Below are positions 22,707-32,407 of a stretch of DNA of 42,658 nt, in pieces. Numbering within the stretch: position 1 is the stretch's first letter; every line of letters begins with the position of its first letter. Position numbers and translations under genes: made by a program. The notes under the pieces were generated by a model. That model saw nothing but the letters and a program-made list of their open reading frames with translations. It was not told the origin of the DNA and ran no database searches. The stretch lies in contig JAYWBB010000063.1 in assembly GCA_043781855.1 (NCBI GenBank), positions 1-42,658 of the forward strand, read 5' to 3'. The DNA comes from Nevskia sp043781855. GTDB taxonomy: Bacteria; Pseudomonadota; Gammaproteobacteria; Nevskiales; Nevskiaceae.

Positions 22707-25160
22707 ATGAATTCTCAATCTCACTCTTGCTGCACGCCGCGTCCGGTTGCTGCCGAGAAGGCTGTCACCGCACCGGAAAGCTGCTGCGCCTCGAAAACGC
22801 AGGCGGGCGGACACGACGATGAAGATATGGGCACGCACGATCACGGTACTCACGATGTGGCTGCGCCAGGTGTGGCCGATCCGGTCTGCGGCATGACGGT
22901 GAACCCTGCCACCGCACTCTCGCATCAGTATCAGGGCACCGACTACTTCTTCTGCGGAGAAAGCTGCCGGAAGAAGTTCACGAGCGATCCGCAGCAGTAT
23001 CTGAAACCTTTCGTGAAGCCGGGGACGCCGGCAGCAACTGGAGCGATCTACACGTGCCCGATGCACCCGGAAGTCGAGCAGATCGGCCCCGGTAGCTGTC
23101 CAAAATGCGGCATGGCTTTGGAGCCGAAGACGCTGAGTCTGGCGGACGACAGCCACGATCCCGAACGGGTCTCGATGCAACGCCGGTTCTGGGTGTCCGC
23201 GCCGCTCGCGCTGATCGTGCGTGCGCTGACGATGAGTGGATTGCTGCCGGCGCTCGACATCGCGGCGCGCGTCGGTCATGGCGTTGCCGACGCGGTGCAA
23301 CTCGCACTGGCCACGCCCGTCGTCCTCTGGGGCGGCTGGCCGTTCCTCAAACGCGGCTGGCAATCGCTGGTCAACCGCAGTCTCAACATGTTCACACTGA
23401 TCGCGCTGGGTGTCGGCACAGCCTACGGTTTCAGCATCTTTGCCTTGCTGTTTCCAGAACTGCTGCCCGCTTCGTTCCGGATGGCGAACGGGATGCCGCC
23501 GCTGTATTTCGAAGCGGCGGCGGTCATCACTGCTCTGGTCTTGCTTGGACAGGTGCTGGAGCTGCGTGCACGCTCACAGACCTCGGGGGCCATTCGCGCA
23601 CTGTTGCAACTGGCGCCGAAGACGGCGCATCGCGTCGATGCTGCCGGGATCGAGAGCGACGCCGACCTTGCGACGGTCGTTGTCGGTGAACGGCTGTGGG
23701 TACGCCCCGGCGAAAAAATTCCGGTGGATGCGGACGTGATCGAAGGCAGCAGCCATGTCGACGAATCCATGTTGACGGGCGAGCCGAATCCAGTGCGGAA
23801 AGGGACTGGCGATGCCGTGACCGGCGGCACGCTCAACGGCACCGGCACGCTGGTGATCAAGGCGAAGCATGTGGGTGCCGATACCGTGCTGGCGCAGATC
23901 GTCAGCATGGTTTCGGCAGCACAACGTTCGCGTGCGCCGGTGCAGCGGCTCGCCGACCAGGTGGCTGGCTGGTTCGTGCCGGTGGTGGTCGCCATCGCGG
24001 TGCTTGCCGCGGTGGGCTGGGCCGTGTGGGGCCCAGCGCCGGCTCTGGCCCATGCGCTGGTCGTCGCGGTGTCGGTGCTGATCATTGCCTGCCCCTGCGC
24101 GCTGGGCCTGGCGACGCCAATGTCGATCATGGTCGGCGTCGGTCGCGGTGCGCATGAAGGCGTGCTGATCAAGGACGCTGCGGCGCTCGAACGCATGGAG
24201 AAAGTCGATACGATTGTCGTGGACAAGACTGGCACGCTGACTGAGGGCAAGCCGACTTTGCAGGCGGTCATTCCGGCCGACGGGTCTAGTGAAGACACTC
24301 TGTTGCGTCTGGCCGCAGCGACCGAATCCGCGAGCGAGCATCCCCTGGCGCGAGCCATCGTCGATGGTGCGACCACGCGCAAGCTGACGATCCCCCATGC
24401 GGAGCAGTTTTCTTCTGATTCTGGGCTGGGCGTGTGGGCACAGGTCGAGGGACAGCGTGTGCTGGTTGGCAACGCCGCGCTGATGCAGCGCGAAGGTATC
24501 GACGCGAACGCTCTGATTGCGCGCGCCGATGAGTACCGAACACAGGGTCATACAGTAGTGTTCGTTGCCGCTGACGGCAAGGCACTTGGGCTGCTTGGCA
24601 TTGCCGATGCGGTGAAGCCGACGACGGCCGAGGCGGTCGCCGCGATTCAGGCGCGCGGGATCAAGCTGGTCATGCTGACGGGCGATGAGACGCGCACGGC
24701 TCAGGCCGTTGCGGCCCGACTCGGCATCGACGAGGTACTCGCCAACGTCATGCCAGCCGACAAGGCAGCAGCTATCGAACGGCTAAAAAAGTAGGGCCGT
24801 GTGGTTGCGATGGCCGGTGATGGCGTCAACGACGCACCGGCCCTGGCACGCGCCGATGTCGGCATCGCGATGGGCACCGGCACCGATGTCGCCATCCAGT
24901 CGGCCGGCATCACGCTGCTCGGCGGCGACCTTCGCGGCATCGCCAGAGCCGCAATACTTTCACGAGAAGTGATGCGCAACATCCGCCAGAACCTAGTCTT
25001 CGCGTTTGCCTACAACGTCGTCGAAATTCCTATTGCGGCCGGTGCGCTCTACCCGCTGTTCGGCGTGCTGCTGTCACCGATGCTGGCGAGTCTGGCGATG
25101 AGTCTGTCGTCGGTGTCCGTCATCGGCAATGTGCTGCGGCTGCGCGGAGCGCGATCGTGA
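22707..25160 (+). CDS. copA: Cu+-exporting P-type ATPase (CopA), interrupted by an in-frame amber codon
   Basis: The joined frame is 817 residues. Order: Cys/His-rich start (SCC, ESCCAS, HDDEDMGTHDHGTHD), a YHS domain (DPVCGMTVNP, about 58-100), a heavy-metal-binding domain (YTCPMHPEVEQIGPGSCPKCGM, about 114-141), P1B transmembrane helices with the ACPCALG copper motif (about 461-463), phosphorylation site DKTGT (D506), and hinge GDGVNDAP (from 704). A TAG at 24792-24794 falls at codon 696, between RLKK and GRVVAMAGDG, where relatives have a charged residue or Gln. Flanking frames match, so it is a point mutation, not a frameshift. The product stops before the hinge and last helices unless the amber codon is read through. 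A GTG at 24801 could restart a 119-residue tail. Confidence 0.85.
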
Positions 25161-25324
25161 AGGCTAACAAGGCTAACTCGGAGGTCGCCGAAGCACGGGG
25201 TTTTGTACCTGTTTTCGGGACGTTGTGCGCATACCAAGCTGTGAAGATTGGCGTAAAGTGAATTAGTGATAAAGAAGCAAATCTGGTCTTCAATTGAACG
25301 CATAAACATCTGCTGAAAACATCC

Positions 25325-25729
25325 ATGTCATTCCGGCAAATCACCGCAATCTTCATGATTCTCGTAAGCCTCACGGCTCAGGCGAGGACGGAGTTTGCGT
25401 GCGGAATGAGTCCAGCCGCGATGACAGCGCATGTCTGTTGCCCACCGGACAAGAAGGCTCCCTGTGCTGCGGGCATTGGTGAAAAAGCCTGCTGCGACGA
25501 GGTAGCGTACAACGATGCGCCGCTGGGTCACGCTGCGGTCACGGTAGACACGTCGCATCACGGTGGTCTTCAGACCGGCGATCTACCACCGACGTTCCTC
25601 CCCGCGATTACTGCTCTGATCCCCTCGGCGATCGACACCGCCGGCCGCTTCCACGTTGCTCGCGATCTCGATGCCGGCTGGTATCGAGTCCGGCCGCTGT
25701 ACCTCCAGACGGCGCGCCTGCGCCTATAA
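25325..25729 (+). CDS. Cys-rich secreted protein heading the Cus operon
   Basis: A 134-residue secreted protein with a signal peptide (ITAIFMILVSLTAQA). The mature part has four Cys clusters (FACGMS, HVCCPPDKKAPC, KACCDEV) and a few His (HAAV, SHHGG), then a hydrophobic, Cys-free second half. It occupies the same place relative to its pump as the His/Cys-rich protein at 3472: first gene, followed by hairpins and another secreted protein. A role as periplasmic metal sensor or buffer is inferred from composition. The 25161-25324 gap before it is AT-richer and probably holds the promoter, but no clear box could be picked out. Confidence 0.7.
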   Translation: MSFRQITAIFMILVSLTAQARTEFACGMSPAAMTAHVCCPPDKKAPCAAGIGEKACCDEVAYNDAPLGHAAVTVDTSHHGGLQTGDLPPTFLPAITALIPSAIDTAGRFHVARDLDAGWYRVRPLYLQTARLRL

Positions 25730-25743
25730 GTTTGATGGTCTCG

Positions 25744-25793
25744 GCGGCTCGTTTTTCGAGCCGCACTGCGCTTTCGCTGGCCCGATTCGGGCC
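25744..25793 (+). promoter_or_regulatory. Two perfect hairpins between the first and second genes of the Cus operon
   Basis: GCGGCTCG (25744-25751) pairs with CGAGCCGC (25757-25764) around a T5 loop. GGCCCGA (25779-25785) pairs with TCGGGCC (25787-25793) around one base. There is no T-run after either, so a simple terminator is unlikely. The same arrangement, two GC hairpins after a Cys/His-rich first gene, is seen at 3902-3959 in pump operon 1, suggesting a shared attenuation or processing signal. Confidence 0.5.
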
Positions 25794-25832
25794 GCGACAC
25801 AGACCATCGAATTACTTTGAGAGGTACCTACA

Positions 25833-26222
25833 ATGTCTACGCACTCTATGTGGCGAGCGCTGCTCGCCGCCGTCGTCCTTGCATCGTCCATCGGTTCCCT
25901 CCCGGCACATGCCGGTGACGGTGCGCCTACGCCGGGGTCTTTCGCCGCCATCATGGCAATCAAGGATCTCTCCCATTTCGGGCGGCATCTACCGGCGGCC
26001 GATCGTCCGCCACAAGTGGATGAATCGGCGTCGGCTCCCGGCTCCTTCGCCGCCATCATGGCGATCAAGGACCCGGCGCATTTCGGACGCCATCTGCCGG
26101 CAGCGGATCGGCCCTCACAGCGGCCCTGCACCCTGCGGCCGGGGTCTTGGGAAGCCATCATGTCCGTCAAAGACCCTGCGCATTACGGGCCTTGCGGGTG
26201 CCGAAACACCGAGAACCATTAG
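25833..26222 (+). CDS. Secreted protein with a three-fold PGSFAAIMAIKD repeat
   Basis: A 129-residue secreted protein (signal peptide to about residue 27). The mature part is almost only repeats: PGSFAAIMAIKD..HFGRHLPAADRP at 34-59 and 69-94, and a third, altered copy PGSWEAIMSVKDPAHYG at 103-119 ending in PCGCRN. Each unit has one Met and one or two His in a short amphipathic helix plus a Pro-rich turn. GAGAGG precedes the ATG at 25833. It lies between the Cys-rich protein and the Cus channel, so a periplasmic copper-binding accessory role is likely. No named family is recognised. Confidence 0.78.
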   Translation: MSTHSMWRALLAAVVLASSIGSLPAHAGDGAPTPGSFAAIMAIKDLSHFGRHLPAADRPPQVDESASAPGSFAAIMAIKDPAHFGRHLPAADRPSQRPCTLRPGSWEAIMSVKDPAHYGPCGCRNTENH

Positions 26223-26302
26223 TGAAGTCTGTCGGGGCAGCTGGTTCCGTTTTGTCGGAGCCGGCTGCCTCGTTCGTATCCTGTAATCGCGTGGAGACCG
26301 AC

Positions 26303-27640
26303 GTGATATTTCTTCGATCATCCCTGTCGCACCCATCATTGTGGTTGCTGCCGCTCCTGTTCCTTGTGCGCGCTGCAAGCGCGGGGGATGAACCGGCGGC
26401 AGTCCTCGATCCTAACGCTTCCGACCCGCCTCCCCTCGCGGCGGGAGCGCCGTTGTCGCTCGACGAGGCCGTCCGCTTGTCGCTCGTCGACCAGCCGGTA
26501 CTGACCGGACGCGAGGCGCAGATCGGTGCCGAAGAGCAGCAGGCGATCGCTCTGCGGCAATTGCCGGACCCAAAGCTTTCAGGGGGGCTCAAGGAACTGC
26601 CGATCGACACCGGCGAGGCGTTCAGCGTGCGCCGCGACAGCTTCACCGAGTTCACGGTCGGCTTGAGCCAGGACTTTCCGCGCGCCGACAAACGCCGGCT
26701 CAAGGGCGAACGCAAGCAGCTCGAAGCCGAGGTCGATCGAGCCGCGCTCGACAACGACGAGCGTGCGGTGCGTCGCGATACGTCGCTGTCCTGGCTCGAC
26801 GTTTATGAGTCCGAGCAGGGGCTCAAGCTCACGCAGCGACTGGCCGACGAAGCCTCGCTGCAAGTCCGATCTCTGGAGAAAGACTACGGCAACGGCAAGG
26901 CATCGCAGGCCGACTGGTTTGCAGCGCGAGTCGATGCCGGTCTGGTCGAAGACAGAGCGCACGACTGGCTGCATCGGAGCTTACGCATGCGCGCCGGACT
27001 TGCGCGCTGGATCGGTGATTCGGCGCAGCGTCCCCTGTCCGAGTCGCCGGCGCTGCCGGCCGTGCCGAACGTGCTGCCGGACTTGATCGCTCGCGTCGAC
27101 CATCATCCGGTCATCGGCGGATTGGACAAGCAGATCGAAGCCGCGACCACCGATGTCGCGCTTGCCCGGCAAGCCTACAAGCCGGACTTTTCGGTCGAGG
27201 GGTATTTCGCCTATCGGCAGGATTTTGCCGATTTCGTCGGCGTGCAGGTCAGCATCGATCTGCCGTACTTCACGAAGAACCGTCAGGACCGCGGACTAGC
27301 GGCAGCGCTCGAGCAGTCGAACGCCAGCGAAGCGCGCAAGCGCGATCTTTTGCGCCAGATGCACGCGCAGGTAAACCAGGATTATCTCGACCACCAGCAC
27401 TTCGACCAGCGGGTGGCTGACTTCGATAGCTCGATCATTCCGGACGCGCAACGCCGTGTGGAAGCCGCGCGTAGTGCCTATGAGGCCGGCCGAGGCAGCT
27501 TCGATGCCGTGCTGCTCGCGCGCCGCAGCCAGCTCGACGCGCAACTGCAACGTCTTGCGCTCGCCGTCGAATCGGCACGGGCGCAGATTCGCCTCAATTA
27601 TTTGACTGCTGCGAAAACGACTTCCGGAGAAGCGCCATGA
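26303..27640 (+). CDS. TolC-family outer-membrane channel of the Cus system (CusC-like)
   Basis: A 445-residue outer-membrane factor. Start set at GTG 26303, which follows GGAG at good spacing and gives a clean signal peptide (SLWLLPLLFLVRAASA); other upstream starts remain open. OEP-type signatures are SLDEAVRLSLVDQPVL, LPDPKLSGGL, FTVGLSQDFPRADKRRL, and in the second repeat AYKPDFSVEGYFAYRQDFADFVGVQVSIDLPYF and YEAGRGSFDAVLLARRSQ. There is no lipobox, unlike E. coli CusC. It overlaps the adaptor start (ATGA) and, by context, forms the exit channel for the CusBA pump. Confidence 0.88.
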   Translation: MIFLRSSLSHPSLWLLPLLFLVRAASAGDEPAAVLDPNASDPPPLAAGAPLSLDEAVRLSLVDQPVLTGREAQIGAEEQQAIALRQLPDPKLSGGLKELPIDTGEAFSVRRDSFTEFTVGLSQDFPRADKRRLKGERKQLEAEVDRAALDNDERAVRRDTSLSWLDVYESEQGLKLTQRLADEASLQVRSLEKDYGNGKASQADWFAARVDAGLVEDRAHDWLHRSLRMRAGLARWIGDSAQRPLSESPALPAVPNVLPDLIARVDHHPVIGGLDKQIEAATTDVALARQAYKPDFSVEGYFAYRQDFADFVGVQVSIDLPYFTKNRQDRGLAAALEQSNASEARKRDLLRQMHAQVNQDYLDHQHFDQRVADFDSSIIPDAQRRVEAARSAYEAGRGSFDAVLLARRSQLDAQLQRLALAVESARAQIRLNYLTAAKTTSGEAP

Positions 27641-29139
27641 AACGCGACTACAACATTCTGCTGATCGGTTCCATGGTGATCCTGATAGGCGGGATCGGCT
27701 TTGCGCTGTTCGGCAAGGGGCATGGCGGCAAGCCGAAGACCGATGCCTGCGGCAACGCCGCCCCGAGCTATTGGTACGACCCGATGCGTCCGAGTGAGCA
27801 CTTCGACAAGTCAGGCAAGTCGCCCTTCATGGACATGCAGCTCGTGCCGAAATGCGGGGAGTCGCAAGGGACGCCATCGGCTGCCGGCGCGGATGCAGCG
27901 ACCGGCGACCGCAAGGCGCAATACTGGTATGACCCGATGCGCCCCGCCGAGCATTTCGACAAACCCGGCAAGTCGCCGTTCATGGACATGCAGTTGGTCC
28001 CGAAGTATGCCGACGACGCCGGAGCCGGCGGCGGCAATTCACCGCCAGGGAGCATTGCCATCGACGCCCGCGTGGTCCAAAACCTTGGCGTGCGATTGGC
28101 AACCGTCGAGCAAGGCCGCTTCGCGCGCGTCGTCGATACGGTCGGTACGGTAGCCGTCGACGAGCACCGCATCCAGGTGATCCAGGTGCGTCAGCCCGGC
28201 TGGGTCGAGCAGCTTGATGTTCGTGCCGCCGGCGATGCAGTGCGTCGTGGGCAACGCCTTGCAGCCGTCTACTCACCTGACTTGCTTGCGACGCAACAGG
28301 AACTGCTGATCGCGCGTGGCTCGGGCGATCCCTCGCTGATCCAGGCCGCGCGCCGCAGGCTTTCTCTATTCGGATTGTCCGAAGGCCAGATCGCCCACAT
28401 AGAGAAGACGGGCGAGTCGGAGCGGCGGGTCAACTATTACGCGCCTTTCAACGGCTATGTGATGGAGCTGGGCGTCCGTCAGGGCGCTGCGGTGCAGCCG
28501 GACACGATGCTGTTCCAGCTCGCCGACCTCTCCAGTGTCTGGGTGAACGCGGAAATACCTGAAACGCAGGCCGCGTGGATCAAGGCGGGCGATCCGGTAA
28601 AAGCCGAGGTGCCGGCCTTGCCGGGTGAAGGCTTCAGCGGACGTGTTGCCTATCTCTACCCGGAGTTGATGCCGGCCACACGCACACTGAAGATTCGCGT
28701 GGTCGTGGCGAACCCCGGCGAGAAGCTGCGGCCCGGCATGTTCGCGACGGTGCATCTGACGGGCGTGCCGCGCGAACAGGTGCTTACCGTGCCCACCGAG
28801 GCCGTCATCAAGACCGGCGAGCGCAGCGTCATCATCGTCGCCGACGACGAGACGCATTTCCGCCCGGCCCTCGTTCGAGTCGGCGCCGAACACGGCGGCC
28901 GATCTGAAATTCTTGAGGGCGTGACGCTGGGCCAGAAGGTGGTCGCATCAGGTCAGTTCCTGATCGACTCCGAAGCCAGCCTGCGCGGTGCCTTCGACAA
29001 CCTCACTGGATCCGGGACTGGATCCGGGGCTGGATCGGGCGACGGCAAAGCGAACGACGCCGATCCGCGGCTCATGCCGGCCCCATCGGCCGCGCCACCG
29101 CGCGCGCCGTCCGACGTACCGTCGATTGGGGGCCACTGA
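27637..29139 (+). CDS. cusB: CusB-type adaptor with two heavy-metal-binding domains
   Basis: A 500-residue RND adaptor anchored by an N-terminal hydrophobic segment (residues 7-25). Two near-identical heavy-metal-binding repeats follow (45-72 and 96-123), each YWYDPMRP.EHFDK.GKSPFMDMQLVPK, where usual CusB proteins have one. The Met residues in SPFMDMQLVPK suit Cu(I) transfer to CusA. The body contains the barrel-sandwich (PGWVEQLDVRAAGDAVRRGQ), helical hairpin, beta-barrel (SSVWVNAEIPETQAAWIKAG) and membrane-proximal domains. A Gly/Ser-rich tail with GSGTGSGAGSG (repeated GGATCC-bearing units near 29007-29040) precedes the stop, which lies 1 bp before cusA. Confidence 0.92.
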   Translation: MKRDYNILLIGSMVILIGGIGFALFGKGHGGKPKTDACGNAAPSYWYDPMRPSEHFDKSGKSPFMDMQLVPKCGESQGTPSAAGADAATGDRKAQYWYDPMRPAEHFDKPGKSPFMDMQLVPKYADDAGAGGGNSPPGSIAIDARVVQNLGVRLATVEQGRFARVVDTVGTVAVDEHRIQVIQVRQPGWVEQLDVRAAGDAVRRGQRLAAVYSPDLLATQQELLIARGSGDPSLIQAARRRLSLFGLSEGQIAHIEKTGESERRVNYYAPFNGYVMELGVRQGAAVQPDTMLFQLADLSSVWVNAEIPETQAAWIKAGDPVKAEVPALPGEGFSGRVAYLYPELMPATRTLKIRVVVANPGEKLRPGMFATVHLTGVPREQVLTVPTEAVIKTGERSVIIVADDETHFRPALVRVGAEHGGRSEILEGVTLGQKVVASGQFLIDSEASLRGAFDNLTGSGTGSGAGSGDGKANDADPRLMPAPSAAPPRAPSDVPSIGGH

Positions 29140-29140
29140 C

Positions 29141-32100
29141 ATGCTCGCATCCGTTATCCGCTGGTCGATCCAGAACCGCTTTCTGGTGCTCATGGCCACG
29201 CTGCTGCTGACCGCCTGGGGCGTGCATGCCACACTCTCCACACCACTCGATGCATTGCCGGATTTGTCCGACACGCAGGTCATCATCCGCACCGAGTTTC
29301 CGGGTCAGGCACCGCAGGTGGTTGAAGATCAGGTCACCTATCCGCTGACCACGACGATGCTGTCGGTGCCCGGCGCACGCACCGTGCGTGGCTACTCGTT
29401 CTTCGGCGATTCCTACGTCTACATCATCTTCGATGACAAGACCGATCTCTACTGGGCGCGCTCGCGGGTATTGGAATATCTCAATCAAGTCACTGGACGC
29501 CTGCCGCCATCCGCGAAACCGACACTAGGCCCCGACGGCACCGGCGTTGGCTGGATTTACGAATACGCCCTCGTCGATCACAGTGGCCAGTACGACACGT
29601 CGCAGCTTCGTGCCTTGCAGGACTGGTTTCTGAAGTACGAGCTGAAGAGCGTGCCGAATGTTGCCGAAGTCGCGAGCGTTGGCGGGCTGGTCAAGCAATA
29701 CCAGGTCGTACTCGATCCGGATCGCATGCGCGCGCTGAGCGTCACCATCGACAAGGTGAAGTCGGCGCTGCGGGATTCCAACAACGAAACCGGCGGCTCG
29801 GTACTGGAACTCGGCGAAGCGGAATACGCGGTGCGCGCGACTGGCTATCTGAAGAGTCTCGACGACTTCCGTAGCGTGCCGGTCGGGCTCGGTGCGGGAG
29901 GAACACCGATACTGCTCGGCGACGTCGCCCGCATCCAGATCGGCCCCGAAATCCGTCGCGGCATCTCCGAACTCGACGGCAAGGGCGAAGCCGTCGGCGG
30001 TGTCATCGTCATGCGTGCTGGCAAGAACGCCCTGGAAACGATCGATGCAGTGAAGACGAAGATCGCGAGGCTGCAACAGGGCTTGCCGAAGGGTGTGGAG
30101 ATTATCGCAACCTACGACCGCTCCGAACTGATTCACAAGTCGGTGGCGACCCTGCGCGACCGCCTGATCGAAGAGTTCATTGTCGTCACGATCGTTTGTG
30201 CGCTATTTCTGTTTCACCTGCGCTCGGCACTGGTCGCTATCGTCAGCCTTCCACTCGGCATCCTCGCTGCGTTCACGGTCATGAACTGGCAGGGCGTCAA
30301 CGCCAACATCATGTCGCTCGGCGGCATCGCGATTGCTATCGGCGCCATGGTCGATGCGGCGGTGGTGATGATCGAAAACGCGCACAAGCATCTGGAGGTC
30401 TGGCACCACGCCAACCCTGGACGAAAGCCGACCCTCGCCGAGCAGACGAGTTTGATCGGCGAAGCCGCAGCCGAGGTTGGCCCGGCCCTGTTCTTCAGCC
30501 TGATGATCATCACGCTCAGCTTCGTGCCGGTGTTCACGCTGGAAGCGCAGGAAGGCAAGCTGTTCGGGCCACTGGCCTTCACCAAGACCTATTCGATGGC
30601 CGCTGCCGCCGGGCTTTCGGTGACGCTGATTCCGGTGCTGATGTTCTATTTCATCCGGGGCCGTATCCCGGATGAGCGCAGTAATCCGGTCAACCGAATC
30701 CTGATCGCGCTCTATAGACCTTTGCTTGCCTTTGTTCTGCGATTCCCGAAGGCGACGCTGACATTCGCGGCTCTACTGCTGCTGCTGACCATCGTGCCGG
30801 TCAGGAATCTGGGCAGCGAGTTCATGCCGCCACTGGTCGAAGGCGATCTGCTGTACATGCCCTCAGCCTTGCCCGGACTCTCGGCCGACAAGGCGTCGCA
30901 ATTGCTCCAGCAGACCGACAAGATCCTGATGCAGTTTCCGGAGGTCGAGCGGGTTTTCGGCAAGGTCGGCCGCGCCGAAACCGCGACCGATCCGGCGGGC
31001 CTGGAAATGTTCGAGACGACGATCCGTTTCAAGCCGCGTTCGCAGTGGCCGAGCGGCAAAACACAGGATCAACTGATCGACGAGATGAATGCGGCGCTGA
31101 CCATCCCCGGCCTCGCCAACCTCTGGGTACAGCCGATCCGCAATCGTATCGACATGCTCTCCACCGGCATCAAGAGTCCCGTCGGCATCAAGATCGCCGG
31201 GCCGGATTTGAAAGTCATTGAAAAGATCGGCGAGCAGGTCGAGGCAACCGTCAAGGCGGTACCTGGTACACGGTCAGCCTATGCAGAGCGGGTCCGTGGC
31301 GGACGCTACGTCGAGATTCACATCGATCGTGTCCGCGCTGCGCGCTTCGGCTTGTCGCTCGCCGATGTGCAGCAGGTCGTGGCACTTGCGATTGGCGGCG
31401 AGAACGTCGGCGAGACGGTCGAGGGTTTGCAGCGCTTTCCGATCAACATTCGTTATCCACGCGAACTGCGCGACTCGGTGGACAAGCTGCGCGTACTGCC
31501 AATCGTCACGGCTGCCGGTGCGACGACGACTCTGGGTGCCGTTGCCGATCTCGTCGTCACCGACGGGCCGCCGCAATTGAGAAGTGAAAATGCAAGGCTC
31601 AATGGCTGGGTCTATGTCGACATCAGCGGACGCGATCTGGGTAGTTACGTCGCACAGGCGCAGAAGCTGGTCAGCCAGCGCGTCACACTCCCACCCGGCT
31701 ATTCGATCACCTGGTCGGGTCAGTTCGAGTATCTGGAGCGCGCGACCAGGAAGCTGCAACTGGTCGTACCGTTCACGCTGGTCATCATCTTCGTGCTGCT
31801 GTACCTGACTTTCCGCAGCTTCGTATCGGCAACACTCATCATGGCAACATTGCCGTTCGCGCTCGTCGGTGGGCTGTGGCTGCTCTACCTGCTGGGCTAC
31901 AACCTCTCGATTGCCTCGGCCATCGGCTTCATAGCGCTGGCCGGAGTCGCCGCAGAGTTCGGGGTCATCATGCTGATCTACCTTGACCAGGCCATCGAGA
32001 AGCGGCGCAAGAAAGATCAGTTCCACACGGAGAGCGATCTGATTGCAGCCATCGAAGAAGGTGCCGTGCTGCGAGTGAGGCCCAAGGCCATGACCGTCGC

Positions 32101-32293
32101 CGTCATCGTCGCTGGCTTGCTGCCGATCATGTTCGGTGGCGGCACCGGCTCGGAAGTCATGCGACGGATCGCCGCCCCCATGGTCGGCGGCATGATTACC
32201 GCGCCGATGCTGTCGATGCTGGTTCTTCCAGCGGCCTACCTGTTGATCCACCGCCGCGCGCTGCTGCGTTCGGCGAAGGGAAAAACCGCTTGA
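29141..32293 (+). CDS. cusA: CusA Cu(I)/Ag(I) RND efflux permease
   Basis: A 1050-residue RND pump, matching E. coli CusA closely enough that the functional residues fall at the same numbers: TM4 D405 (AIAIGAMVDAAVVMIEN) and the Cu(I)-binding methionine triad M573 (GDLLYMPS), M623 (LEMFETT) and M672 (RIDMLSTG). N-terminus: SVIRWSIQNRFLVLMATLLLTAWG, with PLDALPDLSDTQVIIRTEFPGQAPQVVEDQVTYPL. It takes Cu(I)/Ag(I) from the periplasm or cytoplasm and passes it to the outer-membrane channel. The ATG at 29141 follows the cusB stop; a longer in-frame opening back to 28988 overlaps cusB and is not used. Its stop overlaps the -35 of the next promoter. Confidence 0.96.
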   Translation: MLASVIRWSIQNRFLVLMATLLLTAWGVHATLSTPLDALPDLSDTQVIIRTEFPGQAPQVVEDQVTYPLTTTMLSVPGARTVRGYSFFGDSYVYIIFDDKTDLYWARSRVLEYLNQVTGRLPPSAKPTLGPDGTGVGWIYEYALVDHSGQYDTSQLRALQDWFLKYELKSVPNVAEVASVGGLVKQYQVVLDPDRMRALSVTIDKVKSALRDSNNETGGSVLELGEAEYAVRATGYLKSLDDFRSVPVGLGAGGTPILLGDVARIQIGPEIRRGISELDGKGEAVGGVIVMRAGKNALETIDAVKTKIARLQQGLPKGVEIIATYDRSELIHKSVATLRDRLIEEFIVVTIVCALFLFHLRSALVAIVSLPLGILAAFTVMNWQGVNANIMSLGGIAIAIGAMVDAAVVMIENAHKHLEVWHHANPGRKPTLAEQTSLIGEAAAEVGPALFFSLMIITLSFVPVFTLEAQEGKLFGPLAFTKTYSMAAAAGLSVTLIPVLMFYFIRGRIPDERSNPVNRILIALYRPLLAFVLRFPKATLTFAALLLLLTIVPVRNLGSEFMPPLVEGDLLYMPSALPGLSADKASQLLQQTDKILMQFPEVERVFGKVGRAETATDPAGLEMFETTIRFKPRSQWPSGKTQDQLIDEMNAALTIPGLANLWVQPIRNRIDMLSTGIKSPVGIKIAGPDLKVIEKIGEQVEATVKAVPGTRSAYAERVRGGRYVEIHIDRVRAARFGLSLADVQQVVALAIGGENVGETVEGLQRFPINIRYPRELRDSVDKLRVLPIVTAAGATTTLGAVADLVVTDGPPQLRSENARLNGWVYVDISGRDLGSYVAQAQKLVSQRVTLPPGYSITWSGQFEYLERATRKLQLVVPFTLVIIFVLLYLTFRSFVSATLIMATLPFALVGGLWLLYLLGYNLSIASAIGFIALAGVAAEFGVIMLIYLDQAIEKRRKKDQFHTESDLIAAIEEGAVLRVRPKAMTVAVIVAGLLPIMFGGGTGSEVMRRIAAPMVGGMITAPMLSMLVLPAAYLLIHRRALLRSAKGKTA

Positions 32294-32321
32294 CTTGAGG
32301 CTTACCTTCAAGGTTTAGGCT
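32290..32321 (+). promoter_or_regulatory. MerR-type promoter and operator for the redox/MerR operon
   Basis: TTGACT (32290-32295) and TAGGCT (32316-32321) are separated by 20 bp. Within the spacer lies the dyad CTTGAGGCTTACCTTCAAG (32294-32312, 6 of 7 arm bases paired) and a smaller perfect dyad ACCTTCAAGGT (32304-32314). The long spacer with a central dyad is the hallmark of promoters controlled by MerR-family metal sensors. The divalent-type MerR encoded at 32766 in the same transcript is the likely regulator. Confidence 0.75.
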
Positions 32322-32407
32322 GTCCTCGTCGCGATAAGGTGTCGCCGTGAATCCCTCAACGGCGGCACAGAAATCCAGAGGGCCAGCAAGAGAATCAGGA
32401 GCAGAAG

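Noticed and set aside
28988..29140. N-terminal extension of CusA by 51 residues
   Set aside because: It overlaps the cusB coding sequence, is Arg/Pro-rich and unlike CusA; the ATG at 29141 gives exact numbering of E. coli CusA key residues.
31274..32311. Long minus-strand open frame (345 codons) opposite cusA
   Set aside because: Antisense shadow of cusA; no start signal and no family-like motif.
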